DNA of 64,000 nt from Aquilaria yunnanensis (Eukaryota > Streptophyta > Magnoliopsida > Malvales > Thymelaeaceae), in contig CM077597.1 of the NCBI GenBank assembly GCA_039654915.1, forward strand, positions 75,146,001-75,210,000, given 5' to 3'. Made by a program: the position numbers and the translations under genes. The stretch's first letter is position 1. The number at the start of each line of letters is the position of its first letter. Shown here one piece after another: positions 1-19,105 of this stretch. The notes under the pieces were generated by a model. The model was given only the letters and a program-made list of their open reading frames with translations, searched no databases and was not told the DNA's origin.

Positions 1-724
1 AGGAGAAAAATGGGGGGGAAGGTTATGGAAGTGATGATGACAAGATAGAGCAGGAGCAGGACAAGTAGGAAGTGGGAACAAATCAACACAGGTTCGGAAA
101 GAAAAATGAAAAAAGGCTTGGAGACAAGCCATAGAGAAGATGCCTCAAGAGGTGTTAGAAAGTACACAGCTCTAGGGATGGGAGAAGGATCATGGCCCAC
201 ACTTAGCCATTATGTCAAGAAAAAACCATAACATAATGAATGGAAGACGTGAAAAGAGTTGGTCGATAACAATTGAGTCTCCAATTATAGAGAAAATCCA
301 AGCCAACACTAGCAAATAAGAAGAAACTGAGATGAGAGGCAAAGAACTGCAACAAGCAACCAAACTATCTAATCCACCATATTTGGGTTCAGCGAAGTAA
401 ACTAGGGAAGACATGTATGAATCGCGACCAAGAGAACCTAATCAGAGAGTGAAATCAACATAAATTAGGTTTATTATATTTAAGGATTCGATTGGTAGAG
501 TTGACTAAGAATGAACAAAGGTGAAGGTGAAGTCAGAGAAGTGTGTAGGTATATGTGAAGTCAGATGTTTAAAATATTAAATCACATAAATATATTATAC
601 ATAATTAACATTTGTCTAATCAAAAGTTACAAATAAAGTGTATAAGTAGAAGAAAATGCATAAAAGTGCATGTATTGATAATGATAAAAACAAAAGAAAG
701 TGTCAAAGAAACATAATTTTCATG
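1..724. other. Intergenic, no gene recognised
   Basis: AT-rich sequence with a purine-rich first 200 bases. Only short ORFs without family resemblance are present. I see no splice-site pattern or conserved motif. The purine-rich start could be the tail of a gene lying to the left of the window, but nothing in it is recognisable. Confidence 0.5.
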
Positions 725-1275
725 AATGGTCCATAATCTTTAGTCATTATTTTATTCTAGTCCCCAACTTATTGAATATTCTGTTTCAGTCTTAAACATA
801 TTAAAAACATTTTATTTTAGTCTAAATCTATTGAAAATATTTTATTTTAGTCCCAATTTGATGAAATTTATTAACTCAGAGTATTTGTCTGATAATAAAT
901 TTTTAGATCATAACTTAAACTATCCGGTAACTGTCTTACAATAAATTTAATCTACATAATAATTTTTTTACAGTTAATGAAAAATTGAAATCACATTTTT
1001 TTCCTCTGTAAACTGAACTTATTTCATTTAAAAAAGAAAAACTATTGATTGAAATTGTTAAAAAATATTAAACTATTTAAATTTATTAAAAAATAATTAC
1101 CAAATATTTAAATTAAAATTTTAAAAATTTCTATCAAACAATTATTCTGAGTTAATGAATTTTATATAGTGAGGGACAAAAATAAAATAATTTTAATAAG
1201 TTTATAACTAAAACAAAATATTCAAAAGGTTAGAAAGAAAAATGAAATAATGACTAAAGATCAGGCTCCATTTAT
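725..1275. mobile_element. Foldback MITE with long imperfect terminal inverted repeats
   Basis: The left arm (about 727-890) contains ATCTTTAGTCATTATTTTAT and, further in, TTATTAACTCAGA. The right arm (about 1140-1270) contains the reverse complements, including AATAATGACTAAAGAT and TCTGAGTTAATGAATTTTAT. The arms match over roughly 150 bases with mismatches and small gaps, enclosing about 250 bases of AT-rich DNA. There is no coding capacity, so this is a non-autonomous foldback element. I could not define a clean target-site duplication. A partly similar AT-rich stretch at about 52540-52830 may be a relic of the same family. Confidence 0.6.
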
Positions 1276-2059
1276 GCATTTTACTCTTAATAGTTTATAC
1301 GGAACTGGAGAATTTGAGTATTAACCATCCTCTTTCTATTGCTCGGAAAATTTTCCTCTTATCCAATCTATAAATCTATAAATAGATATGAAAGTAGGTA
1401 ATTTAACTAAATGGTCTTTTCATATTTTTTACAAATTCTAAAAATTCTAAAAAGCTGGCATGTGTACTTTACAAATTAGCACAGATTGACACCTGACAAT
1501 TTCCCAAATTACCCTTCTGCTAAAACACGTGTCAACCATGAGTTAGCCTCCTGTTTGACTTTGTCCCACCGAAACTGTATTTACAGTGTTGCAAACGTAT
1601 GTAGCCTAATGACGCGTGTACATAAGTTATTCAAGGAAATAAAGTTTTTTACTTTTTAAATATTATTGGGATTTTTTTTATGTGAGCAGTTATTTGTTTT
1701 CCGAAGCACATTTCCCACTCTATTTGCAGTTACTACTGCAGGTTTCCACCTTCTATATGCCCTACGAATCTATCGGCCCTATCCACTAAGGCAGTTATTC
1801 ACAATCAAGTAATAAGTATATAATACACAACAATTTACATTTTTCTGCTTCCAAAAAATTTACACTACATTTTGTATACCAGTAACAGACTTTTTGATGT
1901 AGGAGCCTTCTTCGTTTTCTATCAGTAATCAGGCACAACAACCTCAGATATTCATTCAACTTATTCTTGCTTCTACAGCACTCACTTGTACTAGTAATGG
2001 GAATGTAAATTGAGTTTTTGTCCTTAATTTTCTAATAGCAACAAGACATTTAACCCAAT
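1276..2059. other. Intergenic, no gene recognised
   Basis: AT-rich non-coding sequence between the foldback element and the 145-bp tandem array. No ORF of useful length and no RNA gene was recognised. Confidence 0.5.
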
Positions 2060-2777
2060 TCTTCAATTCACATAGAAATCCCACTTTACAACACAAAAAG
2101 GATGTGCAGGAGGAAGGTGGGTGAAATATAAAAACAGGTATGAATATTCTTTCCTTCTCTTATGAACCTTTTAAGTATATATACAACAACACATCTAACT
2201 CACGTTTTCAATTCACACAAAAATCCCAATTTACAACACAAACAGGAAAGTGCAAGAGGATGTAGGATTAAATCTGAAAACAGGTATGAACATTCCTTTT
2301 TTATCTCATGAACCTTTGAAGTATACAACAACAACACATCTAACTCACTTCTTCAATTCACACAGAAATCCCAGTTTACAATACAAACAGGAAAAGTATA
2401 GGAAGAAGGAGGACAAAATCTAAAAACAAGTATGAATATTCCCTTTTTTTTCTCTCATGAACCTTTTACGTATACAACAACAGCACATCTAACTCACTTC
2501 TTCAATTCACATAGAAATTTCAGTTTGCAACACAAACAGGAAAATGCATGAGGAATGATGACAAAATCTAAAAACAGGTATGAATATTCCTTTTTTCTCC
2601 CATGAACCTTTTAAGTATATAATAACAACACATCTAACTCACTTTTTCATTTCATATAGAAATCCCAGTTTACAACACAAACAGAAAAGTGCAGGAGAAA
2701 GGCAAACAAAATATGAAAACAGGGATGAATATTATTTTTTTCTCTCATGCACCTTTTCAGTATACTTATTAACAATG
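2060..2777 (+). repeat. Tandem array, five copies of a 145-bp unit
   Basis: Units start near 2060, 2205, 2350, 2499 and 2644, and the last is truncated at about 2777. Each begins with a version of CTTCAATTCACA and contains CCAGTTTACAACACAAACAGG. Each ends with ATGAACCTTTTAAGTATA followed by ACATCTAACTCAC. Unit lengths are 145, 145, 149, 145 and about 134 bases. Copies differ by scattered substitutions and small indels, so the array is not recent. Short ORFs across it follow the repeat period and are not genes. Confidence 0.85.
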
Positions 2778-5200
2778 GTTTTCCATGCATTAGAGGCAGC
2801 ACAGTTGGCAGAGAGGAATTGACAATAGAAATAGAAAGAAGAAGCATCAAAAGTAACAAGTTCCAATTTAATTATGTTGATATCATGTGCTATGACTCTT
2901 TGCTATGTTTATATCTATTTGTATATTTATGTTTATCCAACTTTATCATTTACAAGTTGCTACAGGGAGGTTTTTACTCTAAGTACCATGCATTTCGCTG
3001 CTAATAACATACATATTATTATTAATTCATATGGAAAAATGAAATGTGCTTCTAATTTTTTCCATCCTAATCTTTGAATTTTTGTTTTGCAAAATAACTA
3101 GTCTTATATAGTTCATGAATTGTGTTAAAATTCTTATTTAAATTGTTTAAAGCTATACCTTTATGCCGAGAATTCCTAATAGTGTCACCTTCGATCTCTA
3201 TTTCGTTCCACTGTTGCCATACTTGTATCAATCAAAGAACATATAGAAAAAAAAAATGAGATGTGTTAATCCTTTAGAGTAGATGGTTGAGACCAATACT
3301 TAATGTCATAGGTATGTAAGGAAAAAGTTAGATATTGTAGCATTGTCTTTACATTTTTTACCCGTTCCCCTTCTTTGATTCGTACAATTGCAACGTTGGT
3401 TGTATCTCACATAAAACATGGAAAGAAAACATCACATGTTAGGCCTTTAAATTTGATGTTTTAGAATATATTACGTTTCAAAAACAGAAGTTGACTATGT
3501 AAAGTACCTTTTGTGAAGAAGCCATTCTAGAGAAGGAAGCACATGGCCCGTCGTTCAGTCGACATGGCATCAGCCACAGATCCGACATCTCCCAAAAGAT
3601 CATCTCTGTTACTTTCTTTTTTTAAAAACCTCTAAACCATTTCTATTTTTCAGAAAATAAATTTTCAGAACCTTATACAACTGATCTACAAAACCTTTTG
3701 AACTTTGCCAAAAAAAGGGCTTTAATGGAGTTAGGGATGAGTTGAAGTCGTAGTATGATCTAGGGTTTTGAAAAATGTATATGAGAACATGAAATAATGA
3801 TGTAGCTCCTATTCCGGCTAACGAAAGAACTACAAATGGATTCAACGCCGGAATGAAACTAGAAACATCATCCATCCGGTATTGGGGAATAAAAATCAAG
3901 AAAGGATTCATATTTCTGGCAAAAAAAAATTTCCCTACCATTTCACCTTAGATCTAGAGAAATAGGGAAGGAATTTGAGAAATTGCTTTTAGACAAACTT
4001 AAAAAGGACTTTAAGACGAATCTGATGATGTGAGATTTTCAAAAATTTGAAAAAGAAAACACCATCCATGGCGGTGGAAAGCCGGGAAATTCATCCCTAT
4101 AGCGTCGTCTATGTCGGAAACTTTAACCAGCTGGCAGCTCCACCACAAAAACCCAGAACCCGGCACTTCACTGGAGAGAAGCAAGCAGCAGAAAGAAGGT
4201 AGAGAGATATATATATTTATAAAAGTCCTAGGTTTTGTGTTAAGAAGAGATTTTATAGTTAAGGAAATCACATTTCCAGTCCTTTTTCTATGTTCTTCAG
4301 TCCAATAAAGTCCCTTATCTCTTCATCGGTCTTTACTTGTACCCTAAACTTTATAAAATTAACAATTACAGTACTTTGCTTAAATTTGACTTCTTCCCGT
4401 TTGTTTCGTATAAAAATGATATTTGTTTACCACGTGTATATATGCCGATCAGTCTTTCCTTTCCTTTCCTTTTTTCTGGGCTTTTAAATATTTTCATCTC
4501 TTTTCTTGGCCTATTAAGTCCAGCAACTTTTAAATGATTGTGTTCGGCCTCTCATTTGTTATGGCACCAAATATATTTTCGGCCTTGAATTCTTTGTGCC
4601 ACACAGGTTGGGCACTTTTCCTTTCTTTTTTATTTTAGACTTTTGAAAATTTTCATTTTCTTTTCTGTGCCCATTAAACTCTATCAACTTATTTTATTGT
4701 CTTTGGGGCTTTCATTTTTTATGACACCAAACATATTATAGGGCTTATATTATTTGGACTATTTGTATTTTAATTTTTTTGGGCTGTTTTGGGTCGGCCT
4801 GCCTTTCTTTTATTGGAGAATTTATTTGGGCCGTGCAACTAAACATTTTTGTCCTCCTTTAGGCCGGTTATTTATTTATGCTTTACCCTTAATTTTCAGC
4901 TTACTTTGATGGACAAAATCCAATATTTCTTTATTTTTTTCATTTAAATTTGAAATTGACTTATTTTTTTAAACCCCACATCTAACTCACATTTCTTATG
5001 TGTTGACAGGATCAAAGTTGTGGAGAGCAGAATTCTCAATAATTAAACTCCCTTATAATATATGAGTTTCTGACTTTCATGCATAATGTTACAGTAAATG
5101 CTTTATATTTCTTTCTCCGCGCTGAATTACTAACATCTTTTGCGTACAACAATCATTAAATGTTTATATAAGAACTATAATCCCGTAAAACCCGTCCGTT
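2778..5200. other. Intergenic region upstream of FTSHI2
   Basis: No recognisable gene. Minus-strand ORFs of 110 codons (3609-3941) and 86 codons (4011-4271) match no family I know; they may be chance, or worn exons of a lost gene. Around 4470-4600 and 4610-4745 a segment of about 135 bases occurs twice in diverged form; both copies contain a version of TTTTCATTTTCTTTTCT and then an ACACCAAAYATATT-like string. Confidence 0.4.
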
Positions 5201-5207
5201 TGATGGG

Positions 5208-5215
5208 ATATAAAA
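5208..5215 (+). promoter_or_regulatory. Possible TATA box of FTSHI2
   Basis: ATATAAAA lies about 240 bases upstream of the predicted start codon. Transcription would begin near 5240 and give a leader of about 210 bases. Another TATATAAG-type string lies at 5164-5171. This is position and motif only; there is no transcript evidence. Confidence 0.35.
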
Positions 5216-5313
5216 CTAGTTACATCTCAATCAAGCACCGAAAAGAAAATTCGAAAAGTTAAAAAAAAAGAAACCAATTTTATCTCAGTCGGAACTTCGA
5301 AACTACGGATCAA

Positions 5314-5427
5314 ATGCAGCTGCTTGCTCTTCGACTTCGCTGTCGAATGAGCCGAGGCTCCAGCTCTCTCCGATTCAGTCTCACCTTTTCATTTCGCAAT
5401 GTAAGTCTCTCTATTTCGATCCTCTGA
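5314..5427 (+). promoter_or_regulatory. Upstream ORF and AUG-stop element in FTSHI2 leader
   Basis: An upstream ATG at 5314 opens a 37-codon ORF ending at TGA 5425-5427, 22 bases before the main ATG. A second in-frame ATG lies at 5347. In another frame, ATG at 5399-5401 is followed directly by TAA at 5402-5404, a minimal start-stop element. If transcription starts near 5240, both are in the mRNA leader and could lower or condition translation. Alternatively, AAT|GTAAGT at 5398-5406 could be a leader-intron donor, although I see no clear acceptor before the main ATG. Confidence 0.4.
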
Positions 5428-5449
5428 ATTGAGCTTCTTGTCACATTTC

Positions 5450-12484
<7,035 letters not shown>

Positions 12485-12794
12485 GAAACTGCAAACCGCA
12501 GTGGTCGGCAGCCTGGTTCCCAATCTGGCTACAAACAGGCAACGACCTTTGAGGAAATGATGAGGAAACAGAAGGTAATAGCCGGCGCTAGCAACTCATG
12601 AAAAACCGGAAACCTCACTGGTCAGCAACCTGGCTTCCAATCTGGCCACAAACAGGTAACAGACCTTCAAAGCTTCGGCTGTCAAGGCAACAGTTGTAAG
12701 GTCAGTGGTTAAAAAAGGATTTGAAACTTGGGCCTCAGTAGGAAGCACAACACTGTTTAGATTACGAGATCAATTTTCGATGTTGCGGGCGTTT

Positions 12795-12999
12795 CACTGC
12801 CAAAAACTAAAAACATTGCAAATCCGTCACTCTATGAGAAAGGTGACGAAAACAAGGTGTCTAATTCGTCGATAAACTGGAGTAGCTTTTTAAAAGCGAT
12901 GAACGAAGAACGCTATCTCCGTCGCTATAAATGGTAGACCCGTCGTTTTTTTAGCGGCAAGAAAACCGAGAATTTAATTTTTCTTACAGGTAGGAAGTG
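12795..12999. mobile_element. Short CACTA-like MITE
   Basis: The sequence starts CACTGCCAAAAACTAAAAAC and ends TTTTTCTTACAGGTAGGAAGTG, whose reverse complement begins CACTTCCTACCTGTAAGAAA. The body holds repeats of a CGTCGCT/CGTCGAT type, as in subterminal regions of plant CACTA elements. No coding capacity. The terminal repeats are imperfect and no clear 3-bp target duplication is visible, so the borders are tentative. Confidence 0.4.
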
Positions 13000-13216
13000 C
13001 TTTATAATTAAGGAAATAAAGGGATTTCTGGTTCTCATGATTCGGAAGACCATAGAACTAGTGTAATTGACATTTTATAGAAAGTTTTGGTGAATGTAGG
13101 ATTTGAATCTTTAATTTCCATATTGGTGTCATAATCCTCAATCACTTGGATTGAGGTTATAGGACTATCAGATAACATCATTTTCATACATTTACACCGT
13201 AGTAACGAGATTTTTA

Positions 13217-15094
13217 GAAGTCGCCACTAATCAGTTTTCCTAGGCCGATTAGATACCTGAAAAATAGTCTGCGAGAGATTCTAAGATCGTGAGTCGATTA
13301 CGCTAAAATAACCTTATTGCAGCGCCCGGGAATTGGTACCATAGGGTTTAGTTTTATCTTTTCATAAAAATTTATTTCTTGATCTGATCTTTGATTTAAA
13401 GTGATTTTATTTAATTTTTAATTCCAAACCGGGAATCTTATCAGACCAATCGGATATGGAATCTTAGATGTCCTAGAAATTTCGGAACTTTATCAAATCC
13501 GGAACATTTTGTTCTAGCCCGTGAGTCTTATCAGATCAATCGGATTCGAACGAATAATCCGTCTCGGAATTTTATCAAACCACCGAGAACGGATATTTGA
13601 AGGGTATACTAAATATCTTGTAATTTGCCTTAATTTAATCTCTTTCTTATCTCTAAGAATTTAAATTACCTATCACAACAAATAACTCTTTATGTGTTAT
13701 CAAATTTAATATGCACCATGAGAATCAAATAAAGAGAACAAAATCAAACTATCCTAAAATTAAAAGACAATAAAGATAAACTATGAGATAAATAAATAAT
13801 AAATAATAATGTAAAAATAAAAATCCTAGGTCGTATCCCTATGTGAAGTTGATGGTCGAATCTAATGCATGGTCAAACAAATAAATAAAGCAAAGAAAGA
13901 AAGGAAAGAAAAAAAAAAATCTCCGAAAGCTTGCTGTCAATGACTAATCTGTAAAATAAAAGAACATTAGGGACTTGTGTGAACAAAGTAAAAGGATAAA
14001 GGGGCTAAAACAAAATTACACCAAAAGGAGGAGGTTGACTAGTCGGGTCCAGATGGCATTCGGGTTGGGTTTGGCGGGTCGCGATCCGGGTTCCTCTTCG
14101 ATTCTTCGTTCAGCAGCGAAACGAGGGAGGCGGTGGCATGGCTCTGCTCGGCGGCGATGCGGCGGCAACCATGAGGGGCTGACGGAAAGTGGAGCGGCGG
14201 ATCAAAGAAGGAACAGTGGCGGTGGGGAGGATGCGATCCTTCTCTCCTTCGGGTCGTGTTGCTGCTGACGGAGGAAACTCTTGGAGCGACGGTGGGAAAG
14301 GAGACGACGTGGTGGCTGAGGATGACCGGCGGCGTGGCTGGCGGTGGTTTGAGCTACGGGCAGCAGAGAGAAACACCAGGGGTGACGGCGGCGAGGGAGG
14401 AAGCTTAGGGTTTCTGGGCAGAAGGGAGGAGAGACTTGGGGCTAAGATTGCTGTTTAACCTTTTTTCGAGACTAGAGCTTAGGGCCTCGATTTTCTCCCC
14501 TTTCTCTCGAAATCTGAACCATATTTATACTAGTGTGGGTTTGAAGCGTGATTAACACTGTTTTTAGAGTTTAAAATTCATCCAAATCAAATTTGAAGAA
14601 GTTTAGTCCAATTAGGATATAATCTGGTGAAATTACTAGTTTCAGTCCAATAAAACTCCCAATCTGCCTATTCTGCCCTAAATTCTGTGAGAATGTCAAT
14701 TTGACCCAAAACTTTCAGGAATTGTCAGATTAGCCCAAAACTTTGCAAAAACCCCAGATTTTTCCTGAAATACCATAAAATCGCCAGATTTGGCTCAAAC
14801 TCTCTAAAATTGACAGATTTACCCCAAACCTTTGAATTTTGCTCAAAACTTTCTGAAAATAGCCCGTTTTCTCCCAAACTTTTTCTTTTTGACCAAATTG
14901 ACCTCACAAGACTTTTAAGACTCCAAATTAGTGCCTAACTAAATTAATTCCTATCTCTACCTTAAATGATCCAAAAAAAAAAAATTACCTAAAAAGACTA
15001 AAATGCCCCTAAAAAATCAAAATGCTCCCAAACTAATTTTCCTAACCTAAAACTTAGACAAAAGTCAATGCCCGGAAAAAATTGGGTGTCAACA
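13217..15094 (-). mobile_element. Ty3/gypsy (Tat/Ogre-like) LTR with primer-binding-site stub
   Basis: Read on the minus strand, the LTR begins at 15094 with TGTTGACACCCAATTTTTTC and runs about 1.87 kb. Directly after it TGGCGACTTC occurs at 13226-13217. TGGCGACTC-type sequences are the tRNA-Arg primer-binding sites typical of plant Ogre/Tat elements, as I recall. Little internal sequence remains below 13217, so this is a truncated element or LTR remnant. A GC-rich island at 14040-14460 gives ORFs on both strands; I read these as LTR composition rather than genes. Long runs of CCCAAAACTTT-type repeats lie at 14690-14900. Confidence 0.55.
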
Positions 15095-15329
15095 CACACA
15101 CACACAATTAAAATAAAACATATAAAATTATAAAAGAATGACAAAAGATAAATAATTTAGAAATTCTAAAAATTATTACCGTAAAACAAAGTATTTATAA
15201 AATTTATGAAAATATAGTAAAATAATCCACAAGGACAAGAATATATACCCCAATTCTTAACTCGGTATGTTCCCTTTAACAATGACCAAGAATAGTCTCA
15301 TGGCCTACATATCCTTCATTCCAGATGAT

Positions 15330-15548
15330 TTAGAGGAGAAATGTTGCTAAAGTTGAGAGATGCAGCCTCCCAGTTGCATGGAATCTGGAGATGACACGAC
15401 AAAGAATAACATCAATCTCTCTTCGCATGCTGAAAATGAGGCCATAGGTTCTTGCTAGCAATTGTCTCCTTGCAGAACTCGGACCAACATGCTGACGACA
15501 ATAAGAAGCAGCCTTTACAAAAGATATATTCTTGTTCTTCTTATTCAT
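15330..15548 (-). pseudogene. Unidentified coding-like fragment
   Basis: A 72-codon minus-strand frame with ordinary amino-acid composition, just outside the LTR border. I do not recognise it. The sequence upstream on the same strand gives no convincing exon. It may be an exon relic or chance. Confidence 0.2.
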
Positions 15549-15769
15549 GTTAGATTTTTATTTTCATTTAGGTTTATTGCAAGTAGTCAACAAGTTCTAC
15601 CAGTCTGTAATACTCTCAAGGATAAAAGTCAGGCACCTCTCTAATCATATTTGAGCATATGTTGTTCATCTTATTCCTCTACTTCTTGCCAAGAGACTTA
15701 AAATGTGTAGTCCGAATGAGCAAATCATTTGGGCCCCCCTACTTATACTATTGGTGAAGTTTAAAAGTA

Positions 15770-16330
15770 ACAGTTTATTACTTGCAATGTAGTCCCAAGA
15801 CTGTTTAAAAATTTTAATTGTTGTGCTTGTATTTTTCTAAAAGTTGTAATGTCAACAAACCTCACTAGAAATCTTTACGTACGTCACTTTGAGGGTAGAT
15901 AGTGACAATTTAATTATCTGCAATTTGGTAAATAGACTATTTAAAAATTTTAGTTGTCATGTTTTCCTAAAAGTTGCAAAGTGACCTCAAAACTTTGATA
16001 ATAGTTTCAAGTAAGGTTAAAAAATGACAAATTAGTCTGTAGATTGTTTTAAAATGTTTAGTTGTACTCCTTACATTTTTCTAAAAGTTACAAAGTCACC
16101 TAAAATTTTGATAAAATTTTCAAGTAAGTCAATATATTGTTTAAAAGATTTAATTATAGTCCTTTTAATTTTCTAAAAGTTTCAAAATGTCCCCAAAAAA
16201 TTTGATAACATCTTCAAGTAAGTCACTAAAGTCTGAAAAAGTCACAGTTTAGTCCTTCACAATTTGGTCCGTATTCTATTTGAAAGTTATTTGCAGCCCT
16301 TAAAGAATTATTACTTAATTAATAATTGGA
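15770..16330 (+). repeat. Degenerate tandem repeat, about four copies of ~115 bp
   Basis: A unit containing TTTAAAAATTTTAGTTGT, then TTTCTAAAAGTTGCAAAGT and TTTGATAA...TTCAAGTAAG, recurs near 15800, 15940, 16050 and 16150. Copies are strongly diverged. There is no coding capacity. Confidence 0.55.
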
Positions 16331-16409
16331 ATTTGGTAGCTTAAGCTGTTTCATGTACTCCTGATGTCTGGGGTATATGAGACACCCCTTGTTATTGGAA
16401 ATTAAACTT

Positions 16410-17912
16410 GATTGAGTTCGCAGTTGGTTCATTAATCTATTTAGTATGTATCCACATTATTCATAGTATATATTTGAAGAAGTCAAAAGGTTATAACTTT
16501 TAGTTATGTTTGTCTGGCTCTTCGTAGGTCATGCTTATGCCTTTTAGTTATTTTTTATATACATATATACATACATATACATATATTTGAGTTGTGCATA
16601 GGGAAATATTTCTCTCATAGAGAGAAATGAGTGAAATACAGTGGAAAGACTAATATTTGAGTTAAAGTATTTCCTCTCTGGGCATATTTTGTACGAACTC
16701 TCCTCTAGCTCATTTTATTTTCCCAGCAAAGTTGTGTTAGATTCAGAGCAGGTGGTAAGAGCGGGTTGGTGTTGGAGCCAAGTTGGTATTAAGGCTGTTC
16801 AGAGTAACAGACAGAATAAAAGCCCACGGTGGAAAGAGCGGCGTGGAAAGGAACGTTTGAGGAGTTGCTCAAGGTTTGAAGAAAAGAGAAGTTGTTGAGT
16901 TTTGGCTGGTTGAATTAGAGAAGTGCAATCACCGAGACTTTGTAAAAAACTCGTTGAGTAGGAAGAAGATGAAGTAGAAGGTCTTAAAAAAGGAGTTGTT
17001 CGAAGTAGAAGGTCTTAAAAAAGGAGTTGTTCTCCTTGAAAAGTTTCTTCAAAGCCAAGAAAATGGACTTTGTGTCTGATTTTGTTGTGATTGTGCCGTT
17101 CAAGATGGTTCTTAAGAAATTGCTTGAAAAATTACATTTACCCCTTCAATCTACTCGTGTGATAAGTTCTCAATGTGTCTATTGTTAAAGCTGTTTTTGA
17201 AGATTTTAGTGGTATGCAAACACAATTTGGATTCAAGGCTTATATAGAAAAGGATTCAGAAAACGAAGCAGCTTCTTGTGTGATTGGTCATCTGAAAGGT
17301 GTTTACAATGTTGTTATTGAAGAAGTTAATGCAAGGGATTTCTATTCTGCTTGAAGTGATTTGGGGTATCTTAGCAAAGCACACAATATATAGTTGAATG
17401 ATTTTGAGCAAGTTTGTCAAGAATTGGTGCGTTAAATATGCAAATGCAAGATGGTGCAAGAAATGATGGAGCAATTGTGACTAAGCATTGAAGATTGGTG
17501 ATTTTACAAGATTGCATGCTTGAATCATAGTCTGCAAGAGGAACTAAGTTTAAGGGGGGGTGTGATTTCGCATTAATCTATTTAGAATGCATCCACATTG
17601 TTCATTGTGTTTCAAGAAGTAAAAAGGTTGTTTTTTAGTTATTATGTGTGCGCGCATGACTCTTCGTATTTGGGTGGTTTACCTTTTAATTGTTTCACTT
17701 ATTTGTGAAGTAAACTTTCTAGAAAGACATTTGAGGAACTAATTCTAGAGTCTAGATTCAAGTTCTAGGATCTATAATATAGGTGACCGTTGTTTGGGTT
17801 GTGTGGAGGTAAATATCTCTCTAAAGAGAAATAAAATGGAATAAAGGGAAGTATTCACTCTCCAAACATATTCCTTACAACTCTCCTCTAGCACATTTTA
17901 TTTTTTCCAACA
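16410..17912 (+). mobile_element. Small non-autonomous LTR element (TRIM/LARD-like, copia type)
   Basis: Two related direct repeats flank about 830 bases: 5' LTR about 16410-16728 and 3' LTR 17561-17912. They share CATTAATCTATTTAG near the start and TCTCCTCTAGC..CATTTTATTTT near the end. The 3' LTR begins TGTGATTT immediately after a polypurine tract TTTAAGGGGGGG (17549-17560) and ends CCAACA. A TCAGAGC string just inside the 5' LTR recalls the copia primer-binding site. The interior has no long ORF, so it would rely on enzymes supplied in trans. LTR divergence is considerable, with an extra segment of about 100 bases in the 3' copy. Confidence 0.6.
16971..17032 (+). repeat. 31-bp tandem duplication
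   Basis: GAAGTAGAAGGTCTTAAAAA plus the following AGGAGTTGTTC occurs twice head to tail with no visible change. It lies inside the small LTR element. Confidence 0.85.
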
Positions 17913-19105
17913 CTCATGGATCGAGTGAAGTCGGTGGTGTCGAACGCCATAGCCTCTAAAATATCACCGAATACAACAAATGTGTGAATTGACCCATCAA
18001 CATCCAGTGGATAAAACACTTTTGGGCAGGAGGGAGCTAGTGTCATAAAGGGGCACATATTAAATTATATTCTTGAGATATTCCTGATAATTTTTTTGCC
18101 ATATCCCTTTTTCTTCAAAATTTTATGTCTTTTCTTCCTCCCTTGTTGCCTTGTAGTATCATATTTCTCAGCATTTTTGTGAAGTTTATATATATCAGCA
18201 TATAACAATATTGGTTAAAAATTATATCAATTTTTCTTATTATTATTTTTTTGTAATACTCTATCTTCAAATAAATTTTTTCTATATTTATTATTTTGGT
18301 TTATCCCAAGTCTTTCAACATTTTCATATATTGTGAATTATTTTACTATAATACTCTTCAAACTATCAATTAAATATATTTTTACTCTTTTCAATATTCT
18401 TATTTACGTTAAAAGTGAATGATAGAAATAAGAACAACACATGAACTCTTCCATTTGTCTTGAATTTCCATGTCAAGTCCAAATATTTCAAATAACCCAT
18501 AATGAAGGGAGAAAATTAAATTATACGAAAAAAAAAGATAAAAAGAAACACTCATTCCATCCCAAATTACTTGCCACTTTGAGCTTGACGCAACATTTAA
18601 GATGCTTCTGCTTGCCTGCCTTTTTTTTTTTTTTTGTTTCTTGACCTTGTTTCTATTTTCGTCCCAATTAAAACATCAGTTAAAATGATCTTAGTAATTC
18701 ACTTAAAAATCTTATCAAAGTTTAGCGATCATCATTTTTTAAAAAGTATAATAAGCACCGTTTACAATTTATTGAAAAGTTAAATATTAAATTGTAGTTT
18801 TAATTTAAAAATTATAATTGGAGTTAATTATATGGTAAATTAACTTTGAAATGGTACAACAATATTTTTACAATATAATTGCTTAAAACTGTAAATGTGA
18901 AAAAAAAAATATACGGAACGTTAGGACTAGAGGAGTTACGTAATCCAAAAGAAACGAGCCCGTCTCCACCATGCACACCCACCCACGTTCCCTCCCCACT
19001 ACTTTGTTTCCCAATTTTTTTTCTCCCCCTCAAATAATCGAACTTCAGATTCAGTTACTATTTTTCAACTCAAATAGTATTCGACTCCACAAAACATCTC
19101 CAAAC
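17913..19105. other. Intergenic, AT-rich
   Basis: Non-coding AT-rich sequence leading to the phytocyanin gene. No motif stands out as a clear TATA box immediately upstream of the gene. No RNA gene seen. Confidence 0.45.

Noticed and set aside
2580..3077. Several short ORFs on both strands
   Set aside because: They cover the 145-bp tandem array and follow its period.
3609..4271. Minus-strand ORFs that might be exons of one gene
   Set aside because: No conserved motif or convincing splice pair; kept only as a note in the intergenic entry.
13975..14458. Overlapping ORFs of 88-97 codons on both strands in a GC-rich block
   Set aside because: They lie inside the long Ty3/gypsy LTR and reflect GC-rich composition; no domain is seen.
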